A stretch of DNA of 64,000 bases from contig NZ_PDKG01000001.1 in assembly GCF_004116725.1 (NCBI RefSeq), positions 62,001 through 126,000 of the forward strand, read 5' to 3'. The DNA is from Arcobacter sp. CECT 8986 (GTDB lineage: Bacteria; Campylobacterota; Campylobacteria; Campylobacterales; Arcobacteraceae). The notes under the pieces were generated by a model. It was given only the letters and a program-made list of their open reading frames with translations, was not told the DNA's origin and ran no database searches. Below are positions 26,452-35,106 of the stretch, piece after piece. The position numbers and the translations under genes are program-made. Position 1 is the first letter of the stretch. Each line of letters begins with the position of its first letter.

Positions 26452-26668
26452 AGAACTAATTTTAAAAGTAAAAAACTTCTTAAAAGATGAAGAAAACAAA
26501 GATATCAAAAAAACTAAAATAATTAAGATATTAGATGAACTAGTTGAAAAAAAACAAAAATTAAAAAGACATATTCAAGTTTGTGAAAATAAAAAGAAAA
26601 AAGAAGAGCTTCAAGAAAAACTTGAAGCTGTTAAGAAGCTAATAAAAAAGACAAAAAAACTTATTTAA
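26441..26668 (+). CDS. Small lysine-rich coiled-coil protein
   Basis: A 75-residue, strongly helical, Lys/Glu-rich protein with heptad-like spacing from about residue 25 to the end. No family is recognised. It has AGGAG nine bases before its ATG and overlaps the Na/Pi cotransporter gene by 11 bases, so it is translationally coupled and may bind the transporter's PhoU-like tail. Its end overlaps the convergent trmL gene by eight bases. Confidence 0.7.
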   Translation: MPLKELILKVKNFLKDEENKDIKKTKIIKILDELVEKKQKLKRHIQVCENKKKKEELQEKLEAVKKLIKKTKKLI

Positions 26669-26688
26669 AGTTTTTAAAGTTTTGTCTT
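26648..26688. terminator. Inverted repeat across convergent gene ends
   Basis: AAGACAAAA (26648-26656) and TTTTGTCTT (26680-26688) flank the overlapping 3' ends of the genes ending at 26668 and 26661. The nine-base-pair stem with A/T runs can end transcription both ways, although it lies within coding sequence. Confidence 0.5.
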
Positions 26689-27125
26689 ACTGCTTCGTAT
26701 GCTACAATAGATACAGAGTTTGCTAGATTTAAACTTCTTGCTTCATTTGTCATAGGAATTGTTATACATCCTTGCTCATTTTTTTCAAGTAAATCTTCTG
26801 GTAAACCAGCATCTTCTCTTCCAAAATAGAAGTAATCTCCCTCTTGGAATTCTTGTTCAAAATATACTTTATCAGTTTTTGTAGTTGCAAAAAAATGTCT
26901 ATTTGAAAAAGGATTTTTTTGCCAAAATTCTTCTAAATTTTCATATTCAAAAACTTCTAAATCATACCAATAATCAAGCCCTGCTCGTCTTACTTGTTTT
27001 TCTGTAATATCACCAAACCCATAAGGTTTAATCAAGTGTAACTTACAGTTCAAAGCAAAAGCAAGTCTACCAATAGTACCAACATTTCCTGGAATTCTTG
27101 GTTCATGTAAAACTATATTAAACAT
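26661..27125 (-). CDS. trmL: tRNA (cytidine(34)-2'-O)-methyltransferase TrmL
   Basis: SPOUT-class methyltransferase that modifies the wobble base of tRNA-Leu. MFNIVLHEPRIPGNVGTIGR at the start, YFGREDAGLPEDLLE in the middle and IPMTNEARSLNLANSVSIVAYEA at the end are the three SPOUT trefoil motifs. I place the start at ATG 27125, which gives the canonical N-terminus and 154 residues; the frame stays open further upstream into purU. It begins one base after the purU stop. Confidence 0.93.
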   Translation of the reverse strand: MFNIVLHEPRIPGNVGTIGRLAFALNCKLHLIKPYGFGDITEKQVRRAGLDYWYDLEVFEYENLEEFWQKNPFSNRHFFATTKTDKVYFEQEFQEGDYFYFGREDAGLPEDLLEKNEQGCITIPMTNEARSLNLANSVSIVAYEAVRQNFKNFK

Positions 27126-27126
27126 A

Positions 27127-27960
27127 TTATAAAACCACCGTTTTATTTTTGTGTACAAACACCTTATCATCAAGAAGTAATTGGAAAGCATTGTATAATA
27201 CAACTTTTTCTACATTTCTTCCGGCATTTCTCATTTGTTGCCAAGAATAAGTATGGTCAACTCTTACTACATCTTGAGCAATAATTGGCCCTTCATCTAA
27301 ATCATCAGTAACATAATGTGCAGTTGCACCAATAATCTTCACACCTCTTTCGTATGCTTGTTTATATGGATTTGCACCAATAAAAGCTGGTAAGAATGAG
27401 TGATGAATATTTAAAACTTTTTTAGGGAATGTTTTTACAAAATTTGGAGTTAAAATTCTCATATATTTTGCAAGAACAATAAGTTCAGGTTCGAACTCTT
27501 GAATCTTCTCTATTAGTTTTGCTTCATGTTCTTCTCTATTTAAACCCTCAGCACTAACACAATAAAAAGGTATTCCAAATTTTTCTACTAAATCTCCTAA
27601 ATGCTCATGATTAGCAATTACTGCTTTAATATTTGCATTTAAGTCTCCATCAAAATATCTAATAAGTAAATCACCTAAAACATGTGATTCTTTTGTAGCT
27701 AAAATAACTACATCTTTATTTTGTTTTTCATTTAATTTTATAGTAGAGTTTGCAGGTAAAACCTCTTGTAACTCTTTTAAAAGAATTGTTTTTTTTACAT
27801 CTCCTGTAATAACAGTTCTCATAAAAAATTTCTTAGTTTCTGGGTCAACGTATTCTGAGTTTTGTTCTATATTTAAGTGATTTGCGAAAAGAACTTTTGA
27901 GATATTGTAAACAAGTCCTTTATCATCTGTAGTATCTATTAAAAGTATGTACTCTTTCAT
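27127..27960 (-). CDS. purU: Formyltetrahydrofolate deformylase PurU
   Basis: Hydrolyses 10-formyl-THF to formate and THF. An N-terminal ACT domain (YILLIDTTDDKGLVYNIS) is followed by the formyl-transferase fold with ANHEHLGDLVEKFGIPFYCV, LAKYMRILTPNF, NIHHSFLPAFIGANPYKQAY and TAHYVTDDLDEGPIIAQD, which hold the Asn-His-Asp catalytic set. Length 277 is normal. The ATG at 27960 has AGGA five bases upstream; a second ATG directly before it is also possible. A 13-bp inverted repeat lies just upstream. Confidence 0.94.
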   Translation of the reverse strand: MKEYILLIDTTDDKGLVYNISKVLFANHLNIEQNSEYVDPETKKFFMRTVITGDVKKTILLKELQEVLPANSTIKLNEKQNKDVVILATKESHVLGDLLIRYFDGDLNANIKAVIANHEHLGDLVEKFGIPFYCVSAEGLNREEHEAKLIEKIQEFEPELIVLAKYMRILTPNFVKTFPKKVLNIHHSFLPAFIGANPYKQAYERGVKIIGATAHYVTDDLDEGPIIAQDVVRVDHTYSWQQMRNAGRNVEKVVLYNAFQLLLDDKVFVHKNKTVVL

Positions 27961-27970
27961 CATCGTCCTA

Positions 27971-28004
27971 GTATTATTCTCATTTTTTGTGATGAGAATA
28001 ATAC
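27971..28004. promoter_or_regulatory. 13-bp perfect inverted repeat upstream of purU
   Basis: GTATTATTCTCAT at 27971-27983 and its exact complement at 27992-28004 form a stem with an eight-base loop, seven bases before the purU ribosome-binding site. No T-run follows in the leftward direction, so it looks more like an operator or RNA leader structure than a terminator for the malic enzyme gene. Confidence 0.5.
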
Positions 28005-28032
28005 CATTTTCTTGATTAATAGATAATTGAAA

Positions 28033-29289
28033 TTATACCATTGTTGCTAATTTTTGTCTGTATGCTTCTAAATCGAATTCTTTTACTCTTGCAACACCTG
28101 TTTCAACTGCTGCATTTGCAACTGCTGATGATACTTCAACCATAAGTCTTTTATCAAAAGGAATTGGAATAATATACTCTCTTCCATAAGATAAATCACC
28201 AAATGATTCTTTTAATTCAGCAGTTAATGGCTGTTTAGCTAAATCTGCAATTGCTCTAGCTGCTGCCATTTTCATAGTCATATTAATTTTTCTAGTTTGT
28301 ACATCTAATGCACCTCTAAAAATAAATGGGAAACCAAGTACATTATTTACTTGATTAGGGAAGTCACTTCTTCCTGTTCCTACGATTGCTTTAGGTTTAA
28401 CTTCTCTTACATCTTCAGGGAAGATTTCAGGAGTTGGATTTGCTAATGCAAAAATAATAGGCTCTTCACTCATAAGTGCAATGTGCTCTTTAGTAAATGT
28501 ACCTGGTCTTGAAAGTCCAAGAACCATATCAGCATCAGTGAAAGCTTCTTCCATAGTTAAAGCTTCATCAATCATAAAATCTTTTTTATATTTATTTAAA
28601 TCAGTTCTACCTTTATGAATAACTCCTTTAGAATCACACATAATTAAGTTTTTAACCCCAAGTTCTTTATACATTGTAGAACAAGCAGTAGCAGATGCAC
28701 CAGCACCAACAACTACAACTTTCATATCTTCAATCTTTTTCCCCATCATTTCACTTGCATTTATAAGACCTGCACTAGTAATAATTGCAGTACCATGTTG
28801 GTCATCATGCATTACAGGAATGTTTAATTCCTCAATTAATCTTCTTTCAATCTCAAAACATTCTGGTGATTTAATATCCTCTAAATTAATTCCCCCAAAT
28901 GTTGGAGCGATTGCTTTAACAGCTTCACAAAATTTGTCAATATCTTTTGCATCAACTTCGATATCAAAAGAATCAACAGCTGCGAATTTTTTAAATAATA
29001 CAGCTTTACCTTCCATTACTGGTTTTGATGCTAATGCACCGATATCCCCTAGGCCTAATACAGCTGTACCATTTGAGATTACTGCTACAAGATTTCTTTT
29101 TGCAGTATATTCATATGCTAATTCAGGCTCTCTTTTTATCTCTTCACAAGGGTGCGCAACACCTGGTGAATAAGCCATTGATAAATCTCTTTGTGAATTT
29201 AATTCAGTAGTTGTTGCAATTGCAACTTTTCCTGGATTTGGACTTTTATGATATTCTAAAGCTTCTTCTTTAGTAACTTTAACGCTCAT
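28033..29289 (-). CDS. Malic enzyme (short, MaeB-type without PTA domain)
   Basis: Oxidative decarboxylation of malate to pyruvate. The N-terminal malic domain includes LSMAYSPGVAHPC and GLGDIGALASKPVMEGKAVLFKKFA (read in parts), GGINLEDIKSPECFEIE and VMHDDQHGTAI; the NAD(P) domain has VVVGAGASATACSTMY and FALANPTPEIFPEDV. At 418 residues it lacks the phosphotransacetylase-like C-terminal domain of long MaeB. I place the start at ATG 29289 (MSVKVTKEEALEYH). NAD or NADP preference cannot be judged. Confidence 0.93.
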   Translation of the reverse strand: MSVKVTKEEALEYHKSPNPGKVAIATTTELNSQRDLSMAYSPGVAHPCEEIKREPELAYEYTAKRNLVAVISNGTAVLGLGDIGALASKPVMEGKAVLFKKFAAVDSFDIEVDAKDIDKFCEAVKAIAPTFGGINLEDIKSPECFEIERRLIEELNIPVMHDDQHGTAIITSAGLINASEMMGKKIEDMKVVVVGAGASATACSTMYKELGVKNLIMCDSKGVIHKGRTDLNKYKKDFMIDEALTMEEAFTDADMVLGLSRPGTFTKEHIALMSEEPIIFALANPTPEIFPEDVREVKPKAIVGTGRSDFPNQVNNVLGFPFIFRGALDVQTRKINMTMKMAAARAIADLAKQPLTAELKESFGDLSYGREYIIPIPFDKRLMVEVSSAVANAAVETGVARVKEFDLEAYRQKLATMV

Positions 29290-29452
29290 CTCTCTAACCT
29301 TCCTCATTGATTTTGAAGCGCAATTGTAACAAAATGAAACTTAATTTTATAAAAATTTTATAAAATTTCTCTATTTTTTATGTACTTAAGTTTGTTTTTA
29401 ACTAATTTTTACATAACTTTGACATATTATTTACATTAATTATAAATATAAG

Positions 29453-30124
29453 TCAATCTTTTAATTCTATAAGTCCTGCAAATCTTCCAGTTTTGTTTGA
29501 TTTTCTATATGAGAAATAGTCATCTCCACTGCATTTAGTACAATAATCTGATATTTTTATATCATTTATACCTATGTCATTCAATTGTTTTTTATTTATA
29601 CCTTGTAAATCAATATTTCTATTATTTACAAACTGCTTTCCAAAAGAAGTCTCTACTATTGTTGCTAACTCTTGACTTACTTCATAGCAACACTTTTGAA
29701 TAGAAGGACCTAAAATAGCTTTGATATTTTTTGCTTCACAATTAAAATTTTCTATCATTTTTGTAGCAGTTTTTGAAGCAATATTTAAAAAAGTTGAGTT
29801 TCTTCCTGCATGAACAGCTGCTATAACTCCAACTTTTTCATCATATAATAATATAGGAATACAATCAGCAACCATCACCATCAAAGGCAAGCTTTTTTCA
29901 TTTGTTATCAAAGCATCGCAATCATCAATTAAAAAATCACTGCTTTTATCTACTACTTTTATAGTATCTTTGTGTACTTGATTCATATATCTTAGATTTT
30001 CAAAAGAAAAAGAGTATTTATCTTTTAAGTTTTCTCTATTACTTTTTACATTAGAGATTTCATCACCCACATGGAAAGCCAAATTTCCATCATTTTTATT
30101 AGTAAAAACTTTCAAGATTGCCAT
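29453..30124 (-). CDS. pgeF: Peptidoglycan editing factor PgeF (YfiH/laccase-domain)
   Basis: Member of the multi-copper polyphenol oxidoreductase-like YfiH family, shown in other bacteria to edit peptidoglycan precursors. The metal/catalytic residues are in RYMNQVHKDTI, LMVMVADCIPILLYD and IAAVHAGRNSTF, and GPSIQKCCYEVS is the family's second half motif. Length 223 is typical. AAAGG lies eight bases before the ATG. It is a single-gene unit, divergent from aroE. Confidence 0.9.
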   Translation of the reverse strand: MAILKVFTNKNDGNLAFHVGDEISNVKSNRENLKDKYSFSFENLRYMNQVHKDTIKVVDKSSDFLIDDCDALITNEKSLPLMVMVADCIPILLYDEKVGVIAAVHAGRNSTFLNIASKTATKMIENFNCEAKNIKAILGPSIQKCCYEVSQELATIVETSFGKQFVNNRNIDLQGINKKQLNDIGINDIKISDYCTKCSGDDYFSYRKSNKTGRFAGLIELKD

Positions 30125-30221
30125 AAAATAAGCCTTTAAAACTGATTTTTAAAAATAACTTCATTTATTTAATAATATATTATAATATTTTTGATAAAAT
30201 CACGTCCTCAAAAGGTGAATA

Positions 30222-31040
30222 ATGTCAGAAGATACTTTAAATAACACACAAGTTTTCGCGATTTTCGGAGATCCAGTAGAACACTCAAAATCGCCACAAA
30301 TGCACAATAGCGCATTTGAGTACTTAGATATAGATGCAGTATATAAAAAGCATCATTTAAAAGATGGTAAAAAATTAAAAGACGAATTTTTAAACAATTT
30401 ATATAATGGTGCAAATATTACAGTTCCTCATAAAGAGCAAGCTTTTAATCAAGCTGATGAAGTAGTAGGAATTGCAAATAAAATAAAAGCTGTAAATACA
30501 TATGTAAAAAAAGATGACAAAGTAGTAGCGTATAATACAGATGCACCAGGTTTTCTAAAAGCAATTGAAAGTTTTGGTGAAGTAAGAAAAGTACTTATTT
30601 TAGGTGCTGGAGGAACTTCAAAAGCTATCGCACTTGCACTTCAAGAAGAAGGTAAAGATGTAGTTGTAGTAAATAGAAGTGAATCAAAACTAGACTTTTT
30701 CAAAGAAAATAATATCAAATGCTACTCTTGGCAAGATTTTAGACTTGATTATTTTGACTTAGTTGTAAACTCAACAAGTGCAGGACTAAAAGATGATAAA
30801 TTACCTATGAATAAAAGTCAATTAGAAAATATATTTTTAAACTCAACATATGCATTTGACTGTATTTATGGTAAAGAAACACCATTTTTAGCCTTAGCAA
30901 AAAAAGAAGGACTAAAAGTAAAAGATGGAGAAGACATGCTTTTATATCAAGGTGTATTAGCATTCGAATACTTTACAAATAGAAAAATAGATTTAAAAAC
31001 TATCGAAATAATGAGAAAAGCGCTTAAAGAAGAAAACTAA
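30222..31040 (+). CDS. aroE: Shikimate dehydrogenase AroE
   Basis: NADP-dependent reduction of 3-dehydroshikimate in aromatic amino acid synthesis. The substrate domain has FGDPVEHSKSPQMHN, GANITVPHKEQAF (catalytic Lys), NTDAPGFLKAIE (Asp); the nucleotide domain has LILGAGGTSKAIALAL and VVNRSESK; MLLYQGVLAFEYFT ends the protein. AAAGGTG precedes the ATG. Two hairpins follow the gene. Confidence 0.95.
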   Translation: MSEDTLNNTQVFAIFGDPVEHSKSPQMHNSAFEYLDIDAVYKKHHLKDGKKLKDEFLNNLYNGANITVPHKEQAFNQADEVVGIANKIKAVNTYVKKDDKVVAYNTDAPGFLKAIESFGEVRKVLILGAGGTSKAIALALQEEGKDVVVVNRSESKLDFFKENNIKCYSWQDFRLDYFDLVVNSTSAGLKDDKLPMNKSQLENIFLNSTYAFDCIYGKETPFLALAKKEGLKVKDGEDMLLYQGVLAFEYFTNRKIDLKTIEIMRKALKEEN

Positions 31041-31051
31041 TTTTCTTCTTT
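31026..31051 (+). terminator. Hairpin at the aroE stop codon
   Basis: AAAGAAGAAAA (31026-31036) pairs with TTTTCTTCTTT (31041-31051) around a four-base loop, covering the aroE stop. Weak A-T stem; it may work with the second hairpin downstream. Confidence 0.45.
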
Positions 31052-31079
31052 GCTAATTTATAGATACACAATACATAGA

Positions 31080-31108
31080 AAATAGTATCTTGATAACACT
31101 ATTTTTTT
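31080..31108 (+). terminator. Intrinsic terminator downstream of aroE
   Basis: AAATAGT (31080-31086) and ACTATTT (31098-31104) form a stem with an 11-base loop and are followed by further T residues to 31108, a typical rightward intrinsic terminator. Confidence 0.55.
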
Positions 31109-31244
31109 ATAGCTTGAATTTAATATTACCACTTCTAAATTTTTTAAACTTAAAATTTCAGTTCCTTTTGTTAAGCAGCTTACAGAAGACGCATAAAGTA
31201 ATTTTATTTCAAAAGTAAGAGATTGTGGAATGTTTGATTAAAAT

Positions 31245-31949
31245 TTATAACCAATCACCGTCGGTTTTCTTAACACGAAATGTTTTAGCAAAATCCATAA
31301 TTATTTCATTATTTGTTAATTGTAACCATTTATTAAAGCTTTTTATCAATAAACTTATAATGCCTGCATATTTATCTAAATATTTTTCTTCTAATTTATA
31401 GTAATTAGTTAGATTTTCAACATTCCCAGAGTAAAAATCACCCAGATTAGCAACCTGCCCTTGTGTGTCATCTATTTTTTTCATTAATAAATATCTTTTA
31501 TCAAAATTATTGTCTTCTGTAATTTTAGAACTATGTACAACATAAAAGCCAGTATTCTTTTCATCAAGTTTAACTAGTATATGAGAAAAATAATTTGTTC
31601 TAACTTTGTCATATTCTGAAAACCATTCATATATATCAATTAATGAATTTAAAATTTCACGGTTATAATATGGAGAACTCATAGCTCGATTTACAAAAGT
31701 ATAAAAATTTTTTTCATGTTCATGTAAACTTTTTAAAATAGCAAAACCAAGAATCTTTTTATCTTTTAAAATATCTGTTATTGCTAATTTGTCTAAATTA
31801 ATAAATGTGGTTGTGTTGTCAAAAAAATTATCATTTTCAAGTTTATTAATAAAGCGAACAAAATGAGATATTAGCATTAACAACTCTTGATCTATTTCTT
31901 TTTTTAGAAAGTCTAGGATTTTATCTGTTAAAATCCCTTTAGATTGCAT
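31245..31949 (-). pseudogene. Hypothetical protein gene, 5' end probably frameshifted in a poly-A tract
   Basis: The open frame from ATG 31949 encodes 234 residues of an unrecognised soluble protein with no clear motif. That ATG has no ribosome-binding site. The same frame stays open upstream (reading RLSNQIKKSIIE just before the Met) but without a start codon. An ATG at 31996 with an excellent AGAGGA seven bases ahead reads into an A7 run (31985-31991) and then stops in a different frame; one extra A would join it to the long frame to give about 250 residues. So this is either a slipped (phase-variable or broken) gene or a gene starting at 31949. Confidence 0.55.
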
Positions 31950-32088
31950 TTCAATAATAGATTTTTTAATTTGATTTGATAGTCTTTTTTTAACATCAAG
32001 AGATCCTCTTGTTAAAAAAGTTCACGAAAGTTATTTTGCTTTCAAAAAAATGCATGATGATTAGCAAAATAAAAGTGAAGAAGTTGTT

Positions 32089-32104
32089 ATGACAAAGCTG
32101 TCAT
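32089..32104. promoter_or_regulatory. Palindrome immediately before the TRAP gene
   Basis: ATGACA-AAGC-TGTCAT is a perfect six-base inverted repeat ending two bases before the ATG at 32106. It occupies the ribosome-binding position, where no purine-rich site is visible, so it may be an operator or the scar of a rearrangement. Confidence 0.35.
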
Positions 32105-32105
32105 C

Positions 32106-33491
32106 ATGAGAAGTTTATCAATAATATCAAATAGACTAGATGCGTCAGTAGAACGCATCGGTCAAATAAGCTCATGGCTTATTTTTTTCCTAGTTATATT
32201 AGTTGCTGGTGATGTCTTATTTAGATATTTTTTCCATGTAAGTTCAATAGCAGCAGCTGGATTAGTATTTGGGGTGATTGGAGTAGATATGAATCTATTC
32301 AACTTACTACCTGCAAGAATATATGGTGTACTTACAAACTATACACTATTAGCAGTTCCTTTGTTTGTTTTTATGGGGATTTTATTAGAGAAATCAAAAC
32401 TTGCAGAGAAAATGTTAGATGTCTTAGGACTATTATCTGGTAAAAAACCAGGAGGAATGGCAATAGCTATTATTGTAGTTGGTATTTTAATGGGTGCTTC
32501 AACAGGAATTGTTGGTGCAACAGTAGTAACACTTACAATGATATCTCTACCAACATTGATGAAAAGAAATTATAGTCATAGTGTTTCATGTGGTACTATT
32601 TGTGCCTCAGGTACATTAGGACAAATTTTACCTCCAAGTTTAGTTTTGATTTTGTTAGCTGATATTAGTGGTGAAGCAATTGGACCTCTTTTTGCAGCTG
32701 CACTAATGCCAGGGTTACTTTTAGCAGGTTGTTATATAATATATATTATCCTACTAAGCAAATTTGCTCCTCATCATGTACCTCCAATAGATGAAGAAGA
32801 GAGAACACAATATTCAAAAAAAGATTTATGGATAGAGTTTTTTAAATCTGTTGCGCCTCCATTTATACTTATTTTTGCTGTTCTTGGTTCAATTATTGGT
32901 GGTTTAGCAGCTCCAACTGAGGCTGCTTCAATGGGTGCAATTGGTGCATTGATAATTGTTTTTTTAAGCAAAAGATTAACACTAGATATATTAAAAGAGA
33001 CTCTTTACGAAACTATGAAAGTTACAGGGATGATTATGTTCGTTCTTCTTGCTTCTCAAGTTTTTGGATTGAGTTTTAGGGGATTAGATGGTGATTATTT
33101 AGTTGAAGACCTTTTTGCTGCAATTCCTGGTGGAATGTGGGGTTCTATTTTATTTATGATGTTAGTTCTATTTGTTTTAGGATTTTTCCTAGAATGGATT
33201 GAGATTTCATATATTGTTTTACCTTTAGTTTTACCAATTTTCCATGCACTGGATATTAATATGATTTGGTTAGGAATATTAGTGGCTTTAAATTTACAGT
33301 CATCATTTTTAACCCCTCCTTTTGGATGGTCACTCTTCTTCTTGAAAGGTGTTGCACCAAAAGAGATAAAAACAACAGATATTTATAAGGGAGTACTACC
33401 TTTTATTATTATTCAAGTTTCAGTAATTGGATTAGTAATGATATTCCCTCAAATAGCCCTTTGGCTACCAAAAGCAATAGGATGGATGTAA
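32106..33491 (+). CDS. TRAP transporter: DctQ N-terminus fused to DctM permease (deletion chimera)
   Basis: Residues 1-49 look like the start of a TRAP small subunit DctQ (NRLDASVERIGQISSWL, then DVLFRYFFHVSSIA), while residues from about 50 (AAGLVFGVIGVD) to 461 are a TRAP large subunit DctM lacking its own first helix (NYTLLAVPLFVFMGILLEKS, GASTGIVGATVVTL, PPSLVLILLADISG, PTEAASMGAIGA, LTPPFGWSLFFLKG). True QM fusions keep all four DctQ helices; here three are missing. The junction lies at a GCAGCAGCT stretch (32250-32258), suggesting a deletion through short repeats. No DctP receptor gene is nearby. It may be non-functional. Confidence 0.82.
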   Translation: MRSLSIISNRLDASVERIGQISSWLIFFLVILVAGDVLFRYFFHVSSIAAAGLVFGVIGVDMNLFNLLPARIYGVLTNYTLLAVPLFVFMGILLEKSKLAEKMLDVLGLLSGKKPGGMAIAIIVVGILMGASTGIVGATVVTLTMISLPTLMKRNYSHSVSCGTICASGTLGQILPPSLVLILLADISGEAIGPLFAAALMPGLLLAGCYIIYIILLSKFAPHHVPPIDEEERTQYSKKDLWIEFFKSVAPPFILIFAVLGSIIGGLAAPTEAASMGAIGALIIVFLSKRLTLDILKETLYETMKVTGMIMFVLLASQVFGLSFRGLDGDYLVEDLFAAIPGGMWGSILFMMLVLFVLGFFLEWIEISYIVLPLVLPIFHALDINMIWLGILVALNLQSSFLTPPFGWSLFFLKGVAPKEIKTTDIYKGVLPFIIIQVSVIGLVMIFPQIALWLPKAIGWM

Positions 33492-33492
33492 T

Positions 33493-35088
33493 ATGTTTGA
33501 TTTACCTTTGACTCAAAAATCAAAAAATGCGATGGTTGTATCTCCACATCATACAGCTTCTGATGCAGGATTAGAGATACTTAAAAAAGGAGGAAATGCA
33601 ATTGAAGCTACAATTGCAGTTGCCTCATCTTTAGCAATACACTACCCTCATATGACAGGAATTGGTGGTGATGCTTTTTGGCTAATATATGACCCAAAAG
33701 ATGGTGTAAGTTTCATTGAAGCCTCTGGTTATTCAGGTTTTGATGTAAATATGGATTTATATAAAGGTTTAGAAACTATTCCTTTTAGAGGAAAACTTGC
33801 AGCAAATAGTGTTGCAGGTGCTGTTTCTTCATGGGATTTAGCTTATAAAAAAAGTAAAGAATCTTGGCAAGGAGAACTAGACACTTCTACTCTTGTACAA
33901 GAAGCTGTAAATTCAGCACAAGAAGGAATTATTGTAACTCAATCTTTACACGATACATTAAAAGAGAAAAAAGATGAGTTAATAAAAGATTCTAATTTTG
34001 CAAAAATCTATTATCCAAATAATGAAGTACCTAAAGTTGGTGAACTATTAATTCAAGAAAAACTTGGAAAAACTATCAAAACTTTGGGAGAAAAAGGTTT
34101 TGATGATTTTTATAGAGGAAGCATAGCTAAAGATATTGCAAATGACTTTAAATTAAAAGAGGGTTTAATAACTTCTAATGATTTAGAACAACATACAGCT
34201 AAATGGCAAGAGCCTTTACAAGTAAAAACAAGTAATGCAAAGATATTTAATGCCTCTGCTCCAACACAAGGAGTTGCTTCACTTATGATTGTTGGGTTAT
34301 TTGATAGATGGGTAAAAAAACTACCTAAAAAAGACTCTTCAAATCATATACATCTTCTTGTAGAAGCTACAAAAATTGCTTTTAAACATAGAGATAAGAT
34401 GAGTACAGCAGCAACTTCAGAAGAGTTACAAGCATGGCTAGAGCCAGAGTATTTAGATAAATTAAGTGAAGAAATAGATTTACAAAAAGCTGCACCTTGG
34501 GGTGAAAATGCAGCACCAGGAGATACAACTTGGTTTGGAGCAATAGATAGTGAAGGAAGAGTTGTAAGTGCTATTCAAAGTATTTACCATGAATTTGGAA
34601 GTGGTTTAACTCTTCCTAATACAGGTATTGTTTGGCAAAATAGAGGTTGCAGCTTCGCACTTGATTCAACACATATTCAAGCATTGAAGCCTCACAAAAA
34701 GCCTTTTCATACATTAAATCCTGCAATTGCACTATTTGATGATGGAAGAGTTATGGCTTATGGGACAATGGGTGGAGATGGTCAGCCTCAAACACAAGCT
34801 GCTGTATTTAGTAGATACGCATATTATGAAGAAGATTTGCAAACTTGCATAAATAATCCAAGATGGTTATTAGGTAGAACATGGGGTAACTCTTCTCAAA
34901 GTTTAAAACTAGAATCAAGATTTGACGATGAAATCATTGAAGACTTAAAACAAAAAGGTCATGATGTTGAGATTTTAGGAGAACTAGATTCTGCTGTTGG
35001 ACATGCAGGAGCTTTAGTTAGATATCCATCAAAAGATATAATAGGAGCATTTGATCCTAGAAGTGATGGAAAAGCTTCAAACTTTTAA
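33493..35088 (+). CDS. ggt: Gamma-glutamyltransferase, no signal peptide
   Basis: Ntn-hydrolase that cleaves gamma-glutamyl bonds. Self-processing would occur before Thr345 in PGDTTWFGAID, splitting the 531 residues into large and small subunits. Other landmarks are GGNAIEATIAVASSLAI, YPHMTGIGGDAFWL, LTLPNTGIVWQNRG and MAYGTMGGDGQPQTQA. There is no N-terminal signal, unlike periplasmic GGT of Helicobacter or E. coli, so it resembles the cytosolic YwrD-like group. It starts two bases after the TRAP gene and precedes a TauE/SafE gene, suggesting uptake and breakdown of a gamma-glutamyl or sulfur compound. Confidence 0.9.
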   Translation: MFDLPLTQKSKNAMVVSPHHTASDAGLEILKKGGNAIEATIAVASSLAIHYPHMTGIGGDAFWLIYDPKDGVSFIEASGYSGFDVNMDLYKGLETIPFRGKLAANSVAGAVSSWDLAYKKSKESWQGELDTSTLVQEAVNSAQEGIIVTQSLHDTLKEKKDELIKDSNFAKIYYPNNEVPKVGELLIQEKLGKTIKTLGEKGFDDFYRGSIAKDIANDFKLKEGLITSNDLEQHTAKWQEPLQVKTSNAKIFNASAPTQGVASLMIVGLFDRWVKKLPKKDSSNHIHLLVEATKIAFKHRDKMSTAATSEELQAWLEPEYLDKLSEEIDLQKAAPWGENAAPGDTTWFGAIDSEGRVVSAIQSIYHEFGSGLTLPNTGIVWQNRGCSFALDSTHIQALKPHKKPFHTLNPAIALFDDGRVMAYGTMGGDGQPQTQAAVFSRYAYYEEDLQTCINNPRWLLGRTWGNSSQSLKLESRFDDEIIEDLKQKGHDVEILGELDSAVGHAGALVRYPSKDIIGAFDPRSDGKASNF

Positions 35089-35106
35089 AATAAGGGAATT
35101 TTTTAT

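Noticed and set aside
28820-29173. 117-codon frame antisense to the malic enzyme gene.
   Set aside because: Shadow frame over a strongly conserved enzyme.
31109-31244. Possible remnant of dctP or another gene (short frames ending in MFD and EDA).
   Set aside because: The frames are under 20 codons and match nothing I recognise, so I do not call a pseudogene there.
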